Shown in pieces: positions 21,142 through 30,992 of a stretch of 64,000 bases of DNA; the stretch's first letter is position 1, and every line of letters starts with the position of its first letter. Made by a program: the position numbers and the translations under genes. Below the pieces are notes generated by a model. The model ran no database searches. It worked only from the letters and a program-made list of their open reading frames with translations, and had not been told where the DNA came from. This DNA comes from Solimonas sp041659605 (lineage in GTDB: Bacteria; Pseudomonadota; Gammaproteobacteria; Nevskiales; Nevskiaceae): positions 25,010 to 89,009 of the forward strand of contig JBAZXW010000018.1 in assembly GCA_041659605.1 (NCBI GenBank), read 5' to 3'.

Positions 21142-22020
21142 TCACCAGCGCCCCGATGCCCCGCCGCCGCCGAAGCTGCCGCCGCCACCGCTGAAACCGC
21201 CACCGCCGCCGAATCCACCACCCCCGCCAAAGCCGCCGCCGCCCAAGCCACGCCCGCCATGCAGCGAGCCGACGCCGGTCAGCACCGCCATGAAGGCGAG
21301 GAAGCCGACGAACAGCGCCAGCACCAGCGTGCCGGTGAGCAAGTAGGCGACGAAGCCGACCACGCCGGCGGCGACCACGCCGCCCGGCAGCGCGCCCAGC
21401 GTGCGACGCATGAAGCGGCCCAGCAACAGCGGCAACAGGAACAGGATCGCGAAGCCATCGCCGTCGCCGCGACGCTCTTGCGCCGGCGGCTCCGGCAAGG
21501 GTTCGCCCTGGATCACGCCCAGCATCTGCTCCACGCCCGCGGCGATGCCGCCGTTGAAGTCGCCGGCGCGTAAACGTGGCGTGATCGTTTCCTCAATGAT
21601 GCGCTTGGCGATCGCGTCCGGCAGCACGCCTTCGAGGCCATAACCCACCTCGATGCGCAGCGCACGATCGTCCTTGGCGACCAGCAGCAGCGCGCCGTCG
21701 TCGACGCCTTTGCGCCCGAGCTTCCAGGCCTCGGCGACGCGCAGCGCGTACTGCTCGATCGTCTCCGGCTGCGTCGTCGCCACGACCAGCACCGCGACCT
21801 GCGCGCCCTTCTGCTGCTCGAACGCGGCGAGACGCTGCGTCAGCGCTGCCTGCTGCGCACCGGTGAGCGTGCCGGTGAGGTCGGTGACGCGGGCGACGGG
21901 CGGGATGGCGACTTCGGCGAACCCAGCGTCAGCAACAAGAAGCAGGAACGCGGCGAACAACGCAATCCAACTCCCGTTCCCCCCGAGGGGGGAACGGGGA
22001 CAAAGAACTGCGCGCCACAC
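21142..22020 (-). CDS. YgcG-like TPM-domain protein with glycine-rich tail
   Basis: 292 residues from GTG at 22020, 1 base from the lemA stop. Signal sequence (SWIALFAAFLLLVADAGFAE), TPM domain (~45-165: RVTDLTGTLTGAQQAAL, VAVLVVATTQPETIEQYA, LLLVAKDDRALRIEVGYG), then two or three membrane helices and a C-terminal Gly-rich tail (GGGGFGGGGGFGGGGGF). That architecture is typical of YgcG proteins next to LemA. A GC palindrome (about 21971-21999) falls within the first codons, so the exact N-terminus is uncertain. Role: membrane-associated, otherwise unknown. Confidence 0.85.
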   Translation of the reverse strand: MWRAVLCPRSPLGGNGSWIALFAAFLLLVADAGFAEVAIPPVARVTDLTGTLTGAQQAALTQRLAAFEQQKGAQVAVLVVATTQPETIEQYALRVAEAWKLGRKGVDDGALLLVAKDDRALRIEVGYGLEGVLPDAIAKRIIEETITPRLRAGDFNGGIAAGVEQMLGVIQGEPLPEPPAQERRGDGDGFAILFLLPLLLGRFMRRTLGALPGGVVAAGVVGFVAYLLTGTLVLALFVGFLAFMAVLTGVGSLHGGRGLGGGGFGGGGGFGGGGGFSGGGGSFGGGGASGRW

Positions 22021-22021
22021 C

Positions 22022-22618
22022 TCAATTCCCGCCGCCGAAATCCACTTCCGGCGGCTTGGAAATCGACTTCTCGTCTTCGACGGTGAAGCTCGGCTTGACG
22101 GCCATGCCGAACATCATCGCGGTCAGATTACTCGGGAACGAGCGCACCGTCGTGTTGTACGCCTGCACCGCCTGGATGTAGCGGTTGCGCGCGACGGTGA
22201 TACGGTTCTCGGTGCCTTCGAGCTGCGCCTGCAGGTCGCGGAACAACGCGTCGGACTTGAGCTGCGGATAGTTCTCGGTGACGACCAGCAGGCGCGACAG
22301 CGCGCTCGACAGTTCGCCCTGGGCCGCGCCGAAACGCTGCAGCGCGCCGGCGTCGTTGACCATGTCCGGCGTGACGTTGACCTGGCCAACGCGCGCGCGC
22401 GCATTGGTGACTTCGGTCAACACCTTCTCCTCCTGCGCCGCGTAGCCCTTCACGGTGTTGACCAGGTTCGGCACCAGGTCGGCGCGGCGCTGGTACTGGT
22501 TCAGCACCTCGGCCCAGCCGGCCTTGATCTGTTCGTCCTGGCTCTGCAGCGTGTTGTAGCCGCAACCGGACAGCAGTGCGGATGTCACCATCAGGAACAG
22601 CGCAGCGATGCGTTTCAT
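22022..22618 (-). CDS. lemA: LemA-family lipoprotein
   Basis: 198-residue lipoprotein-like LemA (lipobox LLSGC at residues 15-19). The helical body carries the family segments AEVLNQYQRRADLVPNLV, LSRLLVVTENYPQLKSDA and NRYIQAVQAYNTTVRSFP. LemA proteins lie in the membrane and usually pair with TPM/YgcG genes, as here: the next gene starts 1 base after its stop. A conserved acidic C-terminal peptide (KPPEVDFGGGN) ends the protein. The cellular role of the family is not established. Confidence 0.9.
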   Translation of the reverse strand: MKRIAALFLMVTSALLSGCGYNTLQSQDEQIKAGWAEVLNQYQRRADLVPNLVNTVKGYAAQEEKVLTEVTNARARVGQVNVTPDMVNDAGALQRFGAAQGELSSALSRLLVVTENYPQLKSDALFRDLQAQLEGTENRITVARNRYIQAVQAYNTTVRSFPSNLTAMMFGMAVKPSFTVEDEKSISKPPEVDFGGGN

Positions 22619-22685
22619 CGGCTTGGAACTCCGTCAACAAAAAGGCCACGCCCACTATGTAGGCGCGGCCCCTTCGGTTTCAAGC

Positions 22686-22727
22686 GTAGGGCGGCCCGTG
22701 GCCGCCTGCGGGCGTGGCCCGCCCTAC
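22686..22727. repeat. REP-like hairpin (family 2 variant)
   Basis: Compact palindrome GTAGGGCGGCCCGTGGCC ... GGCCCGCCCTAC between lemA and pgk. Its right-hand CTAC (22724-22727) contains the pgk stop codon. Confidence 0.75.
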
Positions 22728-23899
22728 TCTGCGCGCGCCTCGAGCGCCGCGACCGCCGGCAGCGTCTTGCCTTCGAGGAACTCAAGGAACGCGCCACCGC
22801 CGGTGGAGATGTAGTCGATCTTGTCGGCGACACCGAACTTGTCGATCGCCGCCAGCGTGTCGCCGCCACCGGCAAGGGAAAACGCATTCGATTCGGCGAT
22901 CGCCTTGGCCAGCGCCTTGGTGCCGCCGGCGAAGGCGTCGTACTCGAATACGCCGACCGGGCCATTCCAGACGATCGTGCCGGCGTTGCGCAGCTGCCCG
23001 GCGAGCTTGGCGCGCGTCTTCGGGCCGATGTCGAGAATCATCTCGTCGTCGTGAATGTCGCCCACCGAGCGCACTTCGGCGCGCGCTTCGGCGGAAATCT
23101 CGGTGGCGACGACCACGTCCTCCGGCAGCGGGATGTCGCCGCCACGCGCCTGGATCTTGGCGCGGATCGCCTTGGCGGTGTCGATCATGTCCATCTCGCA
23201 CAGCGACTTGCCGATCTTGTGCCCGGCCGCGGCGAGGAAGGTGTTAGCGATGCCGCCGCCAATGATCAGCTGGTCGGCCTTGTCGGCAAGGTTGTTGAGC
23301 AGGTCGAGCTTGGTCGACACCTTGCTGCCGCCGACGATGACCGCAAGCGGCCGCTTGGGACTGGCCAGCGCCTTGCCGAGCGCGTCGAGCTCGGCCGCCA
23401 GCAGCGGACCGGCGCAGGCTACGGGTGCAAACCTGGCAACGCCGTGCGTCGAGGCCTCGGCACGGTGCGCGGTGCCGAAGGCGTCCATCACGTAGATGTC
23501 GCACAGCGCCGCCATCTTCTTCGACAGCGCCTCGTCGTCATCCTTCTCGCCCTTGAGGAAGCGCGTGTTCTCGCCCAGTGCGATCTGCCCCGGCTCCAGC
23601 GCGACGCCGTCGATCCAGTTGCTGATCAGCGGCACGGTGCGCTCGAGCGCGTTCGACAGCCAGCCGGCGACCAAGGTCAGCGACGCATCCGGATCGAGCT
23701 TGCCGGCCTTGGGCCGCCCCAGGTGCGAGACAACCAGCACCGACGCGCCGCGCTCCAGCGCGAGCTTGAGCGTCGGCAGCGAGGCGCGCAGGCGCGCGTC
23801 GGAGGTGATCTTGCCGTTGTGGATCGGCACGTTGAGATCCTGGCGGATCAGCAGGCGCTTGCCGGCCAGGTCGAGATCGGACATGCGGAGGACGGTCAT
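22724..23899 (-). CDS. pgk: Phosphoglycerate kinase
   Basis: Cytoplasmic glycolytic enzyme, 391 residues. The start at 23899 is preferred over the ATG two codons upstream because GAAGGAGT is 7 bases away. The N-domain has RQDLNVPI, LVVSHLGRP and the arginine loop ENTRF; the C-domain has IVGGSKVSTK, WNGPVGVFE and the GGGDT nucleotide loop. It follows gapA and tkt on the same strand. The gap to gapA is filled by repeats, so it may have its own transcript. The TAG stop is part of the REP hairpin at 22686-22727. Confidence 0.97.
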   Translation of the reverse strand: MTVLRMSDLDLAGKRLLIRQDLNVPIHNGKITSDARLRASLPTLKLALERGASVLVVSHLGRPKAGKLDPDASLTLVAGWLSNALERTVPLISNWIDGVALEPGQIALGENTRFLKGEKDDDEALSKKMAALCDIYVMDAFGTAHRAEASTHGVARFAPVACAGPLLAAELDALGKALASPKRPLAVIVGGSKVSTKLDLLNNLADKADQLIIGGGIANTFLAAAGHKIGKSLCEMDMIDTAKAIRAKIQARGGDIPLPEDVVVATEISAEARAEVRSVGDIHDDEMILDIGPKTRAKLAGQLRNAGTIVWNGPVGVFEYDAFAGGTKALAKAIAESNAFSLAGGGDTLAAIDKFGVADKIDYISTGGGAFLEFLEGKTLPAVAALEARAE

Positions 23900-23918
23900 C
23901 TGCATACTCCTTCAGCTT

Positions 23919-24015
23919 CGTCATTCCCGCGCATGCGGGAATCCAATCTTGTGTCCAGAAACAGCACTCCCCGCTTGCGCGGGGAGCCTGGATCCCCGCC
24001 TTACGCGGGGATGAC
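23919..24015. repeat. Intergenic repeat cluster (third repeat type)
   Basis: Three short GC hairpins in a row: CCCGCGCATGCGGG, CTCCCCGCTTGCGCGGGGAG and CCCCGCCTTACGCGGGG. They are bounded by CGTCATTCCCGC and GGGGATGACG. This CGTCATTCCCGC/GGATGACG type is common in many proteobacteria and differs from the two GTAG families in this window. It fills the gapA-pgk gap. Confidence 0.75.
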
Positions 24016-24037
24016 GATTCGCGCCGCGGCGCGAATC
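24016..24037 (-). terminator. Perfect palindrome after gapA, possible terminator or mRNA-processing hairpin
   Basis: GATTCGCGCC-GC-GGCGCGAATC, 10 perfect base pairs, 1 base after the gapA stop. No T run follows, so it is more likely an mRNA-stabilising or Rho-assisting hairpin than a classic intrinsic terminator. Confidence 0.4.
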
Positions 24038-24038
24038 G

Positions 24039-25040
<1,002 letters not shown>

Positions 25041-25124
25041 TTCAAGCTTCCTCTTTCACGTGGATGCGATGCACGCATCCGACACTTGCACCGGATGCGC
25101 GGGACGCGCACCCGCCTAACCCAC

Positions 25125-27140
25125 TCAGTCCTGCGCCAGCAGTTTTTCAGCCCGTCCGGTCACGGCTTCCACCGTGAAGCCGAGGTACTTGAACACCGCG
25201 GGTGCCGGCGCCGATTCGCCGAAACGGTCGACGCCAACGACGTCGCCGTCGAGGCCGACAAAGGCACGCCAGTACAGGGACACGCCGGCCTCGATCGCCA
25301 GGCGCTTGCGCAGCGTCGGCGGCAGCACGCGGTCGCGGTAGGCCGCGTCCTGCGCCATGAAGCGTTCGGCGCAAGGCATCGACACGACGCGCACGCGCTG
25401 GCTCTTGCCGGCGAGCTTCTTCGCGACCTCGACTGCGAGCTGCACTTCCGAGCCGGTCGCGATGATTGCCAGCTCCGGGATTCCCGCCCCAACATCAGGC
25501 GCGTCCCACAGCACATAGCCGCCGCGGCGGGCATCCTCCAGGTGCGCATCCGGATGCGCCTGTGGCTGCAGGTTCTGGCGCGACAGCGCGAGTGCCGACG
25601 GGCCGTCCTTGCGCTCGATCGCGCAGGTCCACGCAACGGCGGTTTCGAAGGCGTCGGCCGGGCGCCAGACGTGCATGCCCGGAATCAGACGCAGCGACGA
25701 GACGTGCTCCACCGCCTGGTGCGTCGGACCATCCTCGCCCAGACCGATCGAGTCGTGCGTCAGCACGAAGATGCTGCGCTGCTTCATCAACGCCGCCATG
25801 CGCAGCGCATTGCGCGCGTAGTCGGAGAACACCAGGAAGGTGCCGCCGAACGGGATCAGGCCGCCGTGCAGCGTGATGCCGTTCATGATCGCCGACATGC
25901 CGAACTCGCGCACGCCGTAGTGAATGTAGTTGCCGGCAAAGTTCCCTGTACGCAGCGACTTGTGCCCCTTGAAGTCGGTGCAGTTCGACTCGGACAGATC
26001 GGCCGAGCCGCCAAACAGCTCGGGCAGCTTCACGGCGACGATGTCGAGCACGTTCTTCGAGGACTTGCGTGTCGCCACCGGCTTGTCGGCCTGGCGGGCC
26101 TCGGCCAGCAACGCCTCGACCACGGACGGCCAGTCGGCCGGCAGCTCGCCGCGCAGGCGGCGCTGCAGCTCGGCCGCCTCCTTGGGAAACGCCGCGGCAT
26201 AGCCCTTGAAGGCTTCGTCCCAGCGCTGCTCGCGCGCCTGGCCGGCCGCACGGGCGTTCCAGCCGGCCCGGATGGCCTCGGGAATTTCGAAATGCGTGTG
26301 CGACCAGCCCAGCTGATCGCGCGCAAGCAGGATCTCCGCCTCGCCCAGCGGCGCGCCGTGGCACTTTTCCTTGCCCTGGAGAGTCGGCGCGCCAAAGCCG
26401 ATGATGGTCTTGCAGCAGATCAGCGTCGGCTTGTCGGTCGAGGCGCGCGCCGTCTCGATCGCCTTCTTGACCTCGTTGGCGTTGTGGCCGTCGACATTGC
26501 GCACCACCTGCCAGCCGTAGGCCTCGAAACGCGCCGGCGTGTCGTCGCGGAACCAGCCCTCGACCTCGCCGTCGATCGAGATGCTGTTGTCGTCGTAGAA
26601 CACGACCAGCTTGTTCAGGCCCAGCGTACCGGCCAGCGAGCAGGCCTCGTGCGAGATGCCTTCCATCAGGCAGCCGTCGCCGACGAACACGTAGGTGTGG
26701 TGATCGACCACCGGGAAACCGTCGCGGTTGAACTGCGTCGCCAGCACGCGCTCGGCGATGGCCATGCCGACCGCATTGGCGAGTCCCTGGCCGAGGGGGC
26801 CGGTGGTCGTCTCGACACCCGGCGTCATGCCGTACTCGGGATGCCCCGGCGTCTTCGAATGCAGCTGGCGGAAGTTCTTCAGCTCTTCGAGGGGCAGGTC
26901 GTAGCCGGTCAGATGCAGCAGCGCGTACAGCAGCATCGAGCCGTGGCCGTTGGAGATGACGAATCGGTCGCGGTTCGCCCACTGCGGGTTGCCCGGGTTG
27001 TGCGACAGATAGTCGTTCCAGAGCACTTCGGCGATGTCGGCCATGCCCATCGGCATGCCTGGGTGGCCCGAATTGGCTTTCTGGACCGCGTCCATCGCGA
27101 GGGCGCGAATGGCGTTGGCCAGCTCGAAACGCGTTGGCAT
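25125..27140 (-). CDS. tkt: Transketolase
   Basis: Thiamine-diphosphate enzyme of the pentose phosphate pathway, 671 residues from MPTRFELANAIRAL (usual length ~665). The TPP-binding region GDGCLMEGISHEA...NKLVVFYDDN and the conserved KANSGHPGMPMG are present. The pyrimidine-domain segments VREFGMSAIMNGI and THDSIGLGEDGPTHQ (which carries TPP-site histidines) are intact. The frame continues upstream without homology, so the start at 27140 is chosen. A sigma-70-like promoter lies just upstream. It heads the tkt-gapA-pgk set. Confidence 0.96.
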   Translation of the reverse strand: MPTRFELANAIRALAMDAVQKANSGHPGMPMGMADIAEVLWNDYLSHNPGNPQWANRDRFVISNGHGSMLLYALLHLTGYDLPLEELKNFRQLHSKTPGHPEYGMTPGVETTTGPLGQGLANAVGMAIAERVLATQFNRDGFPVVDHHTYVFVGDGCLMEGISHEACSLAGTLGLNKLVVFYDDNSISIDGEVEGWFRDDTPARFEAYGWQVVRNVDGHNANEVKKAIETARASTDKPTLICCKTIIGFGAPTLQGKEKCHGAPLGEAEILLARDQLGWSHTHFEIPEAIRAGWNARAAGQAREQRWDEAFKGYAAAFPKEAAELQRRLRGELPADWPSVVEALLAEARQADKPVATRKSSKNVLDIVAVKLPELFGGSADLSESNCTDFKGHKSLRTGNFAGNYIHYGVREFGMSAIMNGITLHGGLIPFGGTFLVFSDYARNALRMAALMKQRSIFVLTHDSIGLGEDGPTHQAVEHVSSLRLIPGMHVWRPADAFETAVAWTCAIERKDGPSALALSRQNLQPQAHPDAHLEDARRGGYVLWDAPDVGAGIPELAIIATGSEVQLAVEVAKKLAGKSQRVRVVSMPCAERFMAQDAAYRDRVLPPTLRKRLAIEAGVSLYWRAFVGLDGDVVGVDRFGESAPAPAVFKYLGFTVEAVTGRAEKLLAQD

Positions 27141-27170
27141 CACGCTCACCGGCAGAACTGAGGGGCGCGT

Positions 27171-27199
27171 ATTGTCCGGGTTTGGCGCATGGCGAGCAA
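27171..27199 (-). promoter_or_regulatory. Sigma-70-type promoter candidate for tkt
   Basis: On the minus strand, TTGCTC (27194-27199), a 17-base spacer and GACAAT (27171-27176). It lies 31 bases upstream of the tkt ATG. Spacing is ideal; hexamers match partly. Confidence 0.5.
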
Positions 27200-27246
27200 C
27201 CATGCCGCTGAATACCCTCACCCGTATATGTGGGCGTGTTCCGCGA

Positions 27247-27939
27247 TCAGCGCCGCGCCGCAGGCTTGAGCCAGGAGATCGTGACTTCGGGCGCCAGGGG
27301 ATGCTCCGCGTATTCCAGGCGCAGCAGCTGCCGCGTCTGCGGGTGCAGCCAGCGGGTGCGCCGCTGCGGCTGGGGATGGGGCAGGAACAGATAGGACTCA
27401 TCCACGCGGAGCGCATCGCCTGCATAGCCGGGCGTGACGATGGGCTCGATCCGGCAGCTCAGATCCTGGCGCAGCTCGGCCAGAAATCCGGTTTCGTTGC
27501 GCAGCCGGGTGTAGAACAGCGCCGGGGGCTCCGCATATCGGATGCCGTCGCCGCAGTCGTACTCCTGTTCGGCAAAGGCCAGCGCAGCCGGATACGTCTC
27601 GAGCACGTCCACCGGCAGCCCGCGGCTGTAGGTCAGGCGATCGCCCTTGATCTGCAGCATGAACCCTTCGCGCCCGTACCAGTTCTGCACGGCGCCGGCG
27701 TCGATGCTGCCGAGAATGACCAGTCCCTCGAAGCGATCGCCGGAGCGCACATAGGCCGACGCAAACGGCAGGTCGCCCAGTCCCGTGACCGCGCGCACCA
27801 TCGGCGATCCCTGATCGCCTTCGGTCATGCGCTCCTTCACGAGTGTCGTGACGGTATTGCAGGCCGCCAGCAGCGCAGTGGCGACAATCGCGAGGGCACG
27901 GAGAACAGCACGCCGCTGGCGAGCCGGATCAGTCGTCAT
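27247..27939 (-). CDS. yjbF: YjbF/GfcB-family lipoprotein
   Basis: Outer-membrane-associated lipoprotein for exopolysaccharide or group 4 capsule assembly, 230 residues. Lipobox LLAAC near residue 26; body with the family features SAYVRSGDRFEGLVILG, WYGREGFMLQIKGDRL and TRGLPVDV-like SRGLPVDVLETYP. It is the last gene of the minus-strand yjbG-yjbH-yjbF set, overlapping yjbH by 11 bases. In E. coli the order is yjbEFGH or gfcABCD; here F follows H. Its precise job is unknown. Confidence 0.83.
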   Translation of the reverse strand: MTTDPARQRRAVLRALAIVATALLAACNTVTTLVKERMTEGDQGSPMVRAVTGLGDLPFASAYVRSGDRFEGLVILGSIDAGAVQNWYGREGFMLQIKGDRLTYSRGLPVDVLETYPAALAFAEQEYDCGDGIRYAEPPALFYTRLRNETGFLAELRQDLSCRIEPIVTPGYAGDALRVDESYLFLPHPQPQRRTRWLHPQTRQLLRLEYAEHPLAPEVTISWLKPAARR

Positions 27940-30103
27940 AGATCTGCCCGGCCGTGAAGCGGCCCACCGTTCCGTAGAGACCGCGACCGTCGCGCACCTT
28001 CTGGCCGCCGTCGCGGGTCAGAAAGCGATAGCTGAAGCTGACGTCGCCCTTGGTCGCCGACGGGAAGAACACGGTCAGCGGAATGCTGATGTAGATGCCC
28101 TTGTCGAAGGAACCTTCGCCGAACTGCTCGGCCGATACGTTTGTCTTGGATGCAAAGGCGCCAAACACTACGCCGTTGCGGAACTCGCGCGAAATGTCGA
28201 CCGTAACGCCGACGTCGCGGGCCAGATACCGACCGGCGCTGGTCCTGAGCACCACCCCCTCGAACGGCGTGTCGTAGTACACCGAAAAATGCCCGGTGGC
28301 CACTTCGTAGTCGAGGAAAGTCAGCAGCTTGTCGTAGTCGCGCTGCTTCACGTAGTTGACGTCCAGGCCGTACGCGAGGCGCGAGAACAGTGGCCGGTAT
28401 AGAACCTCGGCAGCGACGCCACCGTACATCTCCTCGAAGATTCCGGCTGACCAGCGCCCGAACCAGTCGCGCCCGAGCGGAAACAGGTGGTTGACCTCGA
28501 GCCGGTCGAGCCATACGTCATCGTTCGTCGACTGATAGGTCTCGAGATCGCTGCGCACATTGGGCAGCCCGCTGGACTCGCGCTGCTTGAGCTTGTCGAA
28601 ATCGCTGTACAGGCTGACTGCACCGACGGCGGACACGCTCAGCCCCGGCGTCAGCTGAAACGTCGTGTAGGGCTTGACCAGTAACTGCCCCACGAAGAAG
28701 CCCTCGAGACCACCGATGTTGGCGCGGATCGCCGGGCTGTAGCCGTAGAGCCAGGTCGGATATTCCAGCAGGCTGGCATAGTCGGCGGCTTCGCGCGGCA
28801 CCGAAGCCTGCGACCTGATCTCGGTCGTCGCGCGCAGCTCGTCCGTCGACGCCAGTCCGCGGGCCTCGGCGTCCAGGTCGTCGCGGCGCGCGGTCACGCT
28901 CAGGACATCCATGCCGCCGGAAACCTCCACGACCTCCAGCTTCTCGACATCGTCCGGCATGTGCACGAGGCTCGCGCGCGCGGCGGTGCGCAGCACATCG
29001 AGCGTACGGTCGGAGACACCGTTGCTCTGCCACAAGGTCAGAGTTCCAGTTTCCTCGTTCAGATTCGCAGCATGGGCGACGATGCGGCGACCGGCGAGAT
29101 CACCGACCCACTGCGACATCCCTTCCGGCGTGTCGACGGCGCCCGTGTTCCACATGTATTGGGGAGGACGCAGGTGAGCCGCCCCAGGCAGCTCGTACCG
29201 CTTGATCTTCGATCGCGTGCGACCCACCTGAAACGCCGTGCCGATGTGACCCGCCAGGGTATCGCCACGAATCAGTCCCAGACCCGCGTACCAACTGCCG
29301 CCGATGCGGTAGCGCATTCCGATGTTGACGCGCGAACGCTGTCGAGGTGGGCTGTGAAACTGCTCTGGCCCTTCTGGCGTGACTCGGATGGCCGATGGCT
29401 CCGCAGAATAATCGTTCCCCTCCAGCTCGAGCTGGATCGACCACGGTCGAAAGCGAGGCGCCCACTCAACGCCGCCGATGATGCTGGCTCTCTCCCCGCT
29501 GAACCATTTGCTCCAGGCCGGTACGCCGCCCCGCGCCTCGGCCAGCTCGAGCAAGTCGCGATCATCATTGCGCAAGCCCAACGCGGCGAACGGGTTGCGG
29601 ACATCACCCTGCGTTCCGAAACGACCGAAGCCGAGACCGGCAGTCACGGACCAATCGTAATAGCGCCGTGTCGCAACGATGTATTCAGAAGAGAAGAGCC
29701 CGGTCCCGCCGAAATCATTGAGCCCGACGACCACCGACGGCCACCAGTCCGACTCTTCAACCAAACGGACTGCGACATCGAACGACTTGTCTTTGAATGT
29801 CTGCCCGGTTTCCACTTTGTCGTCGTAGTACCGGGTGGTGATGTCGATGTAGCGCGCACCGGCATGCAGCCACGAAGCCGGTTGAGCCGACAGATACAGC
29901 GTGTTGTACGGCGGCGCGAACGACAGGCCGACGCCGAGCGTCCCGCTCGACGGCATGGCTGCAGTGGGACTCAGAACGAGCGCGGGATAGCCCGACAGGC
30001 TGTACAGAGGCTCCGCGGACTGCGCCTGGACAGTGGCCGCACCCAGAAACCAAGCCACCAAAGCACGCAACAGGATGCGCCCGACCCGCACTCGTTCACT
30101 CAC
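27929..30103 (-). CDS. yjbH: YjbH/GfcD-family outer-membrane protein
   Basis: Predicted outer-membrane beta-barrel protein for exopolysaccharide secretion, about 724 residues from GTG 30103 (MSERVRVGRILL). That start overlaps the upstream gene by 8 bases and gives a neat signal peptide ending TVQAQSAEP; a TTG 9 codons earlier is less likely. An N-terminal barrel-like region (LSGYPALVLSPTAAMPSSG, GARYIDITTRYYDD) is followed by a globular middle part and a second barrel-like C-terminal part ending GRFTAGQIYDD. YjbH proteins typically have this two-part form. It is flanked by yjbG- and yjbF-like genes. Confidence 0.83.
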   Translation of the reverse strand: MSERVRVGRILLRALVAWFLGAATVQAQSAEPLYSLSGYPALVLSPTAAMPSSGTLGVGLSFAPPYNTLYLSAQPASWLHAGARYIDITTRYYDDKVETGQTFKDKSFDVAVRLVEESDWWPSVVVGLNDFGGTGLFSSEYIVATRRYYDWSVTAGLGFGRFGTQGDVRNPFAALGLRNDDRDLLELAEARGGVPAWSKWFSGERASIIGGVEWAPRFRPWSIQLELEGNDYSAEPSAIRVTPEGPEQFHSPPRQRSRVNIGMRYRIGGSWYAGLGLIRGDTLAGHIGTAFQVGRTRSKIKRYELPGAAHLRPPQYMWNTGAVDTPEGMSQWVGDLAGRRIVAHAANLNEETGTLTLWQSNGVSDRTLDVLRTAARASLVHMPDDVEKLEVVEVSGGMDVLSVTARRDDLDAEARGLASTDELRATTEIRSQASVPREAADYASLLEYPTWLYGYSPAIRANIGGLEGFFVGQLLVKPYTTFQLTPGLSVSAVGAVSLYSDFDKLKQRESSGLPNVRSDLETYQSTNDDVWLDRLEVNHLFPLGRDWFGRWSAGIFEEMYGGVAAEVLYRPLFSRLAYGLDVNYVKQRDYDKLLTFLDYEVATGHFSVYYDTPFEGVVLRTSAGRYLARDVGVTVDISREFRNGVVFGAFASKTNVSAEQFGEGSFDKGIYISIPLTVFFPSATKGDVSFSYRFLTRDGGQKVRDGRGLYGTVGRFTAGQIYDD

Positions 30104-30884
30104 CGGGCAGACAGTCAACGGCTGGCGCAATCAGGGATCCTGGAGGAACCATCGTCGGCTCGTAGCGCCAAGGTGCCAGCCTCAGGTCAACGGCGCGCCC
30201 GTTCGGATACAGCAGTACATAGCGATCCACATCGGCCGCATCCTCGGGGTCGGCCAAGCGCAGGTACTCTTCTGCGCGGACCGTGGGCTCGTGCTGGAAC
30301 CTGGCGATACGTCCAGACCCGTCGGCAGCGACGTAAACGGTGCCCGTCCGTCCGGGCAGCACAAGCATGTCGCCGTCGAGCAGGTCCGGCGCGGGCGACG
30401 CAGTTTCCAAGCCAAGAACGACGTCCTGCAGCGCTGCGCGCCGCAACTGGCCGCCCAGCAGCTGGCGCGACAGAGCCGCATCGCTCGCCAGATCGGCATC
30501 GTCGCGCACCAGCAAGGCCGCATGCAGATCGGCCAGCGGCACGCAACGCGCGGACGATGACTCCGCTTCTGCTGAAGCGCCGGTGTCGGCGCGCAAAACC
30601 ATCACGGCGAAGCGGTAGGCATCCGTCCGCGCGCCTCCGGCAACCGAGATGACCCCATCCACCGTGGCCGCTAGCGGCGACACCGCTACCTTGCCGGGCC
30701 GCTTGACTGCGCCGACGGCCGTCACGGAAATCTTCACAGCCTCACCGGGCGCGCTCAAACGCAGGCCTGGTTGCGGCGTCTCCGCAGCGGTCGCCGCGGC
30801 GCCTGCGCCAAGTGCCACCAAAAGCGAGCAGACCCGCACGGCGATCATCTGCGCGCGGGGAGCGGCGCGTAGAACCGTCGTCAT
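30096..30884 (-). CDS. yjbG: YjbG/GfcC-family capsule biosynthesis protein
   Basis: Periplasmic protein of about 262 residues from MTTVLRAAPRAQ, with a signal peptide (SLLVALGAGAAATAAE). The SLBB/ubiquitin-like fold of GfcC is indicated by VTAVGAVKRPGKVAV, DGVISVAGGARTDAYRF and GDMLVLPGRTGTVYV. It ends in a helix preceding PGSLIAPAVDC. It is co-translated with yjbH through an 8-base overlap. A terminator-like hairpin (30942-30971) separates it from the upstream Pro/Thr-rich gene. Confidence 0.8.
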   Translation of the reverse strand: MTTVLRAAPRAQMIAVRVCSLLVALGAGAAATAAETPQPGLRLSAPGEAVKISVTAVGAVKRPGKVAVSPLAATVDGVISVAGGARTDAYRFAVMVLRADTGASAEAESSSARCVPLADLHAALLVRDDADLASDAALSRQLLGGQLRRAALQDVVLGLETASPAPDLLDGDMLVLPGRTGTVYVAADGSGRIARFQHEPTVRAEEYLRLADPEDAADVDRYVLLYPNGRAVDLRLAPWRYEPTMVPPGSLIAPAVDCLPGE

Positions 30885-30941
30885 GCCGTCATCATCCCGC
30901 ACCGGTCGCACTCGACATCATGGCCATCGAAGATCTTGCCC

Positions 30942-30971
30942 AAAAAGAAAGGCTAGCCTGAGCTAGCCTTT
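30942..30971 (-). terminator. Rho-independent terminator (minus strand)
   Basis: AAAGGCTAGC (30948-30957), 4-base loop, GCTAGCCTTT (30962-30971), followed on the minus strand by a T-rich tract (TCTTTTT, 30941-30947). It lies 21 bases after the stop of the Pro/Thr-rich gene and before the yjbG start. It could end or attenuate transcription into the polysaccharide set. Confidence 0.8.
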
Positions 30972-30992
30972 CCAGGCACCACTGAATGCCGC

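Noticed and set aside
27141..27425. N-terminal extension of transketolase
   Set aside because: It would run through the promoter and into the yjbF gene; the homologous protein begins at MPTRFEL.
30942..30971. Hairpin considered as a riboswitch or attenuator leader for yjbG
   Set aside because: Only a simple stem with a T tract is present; no alternative pairing or conserved aptamer is seen, so it is listed as a terminator.
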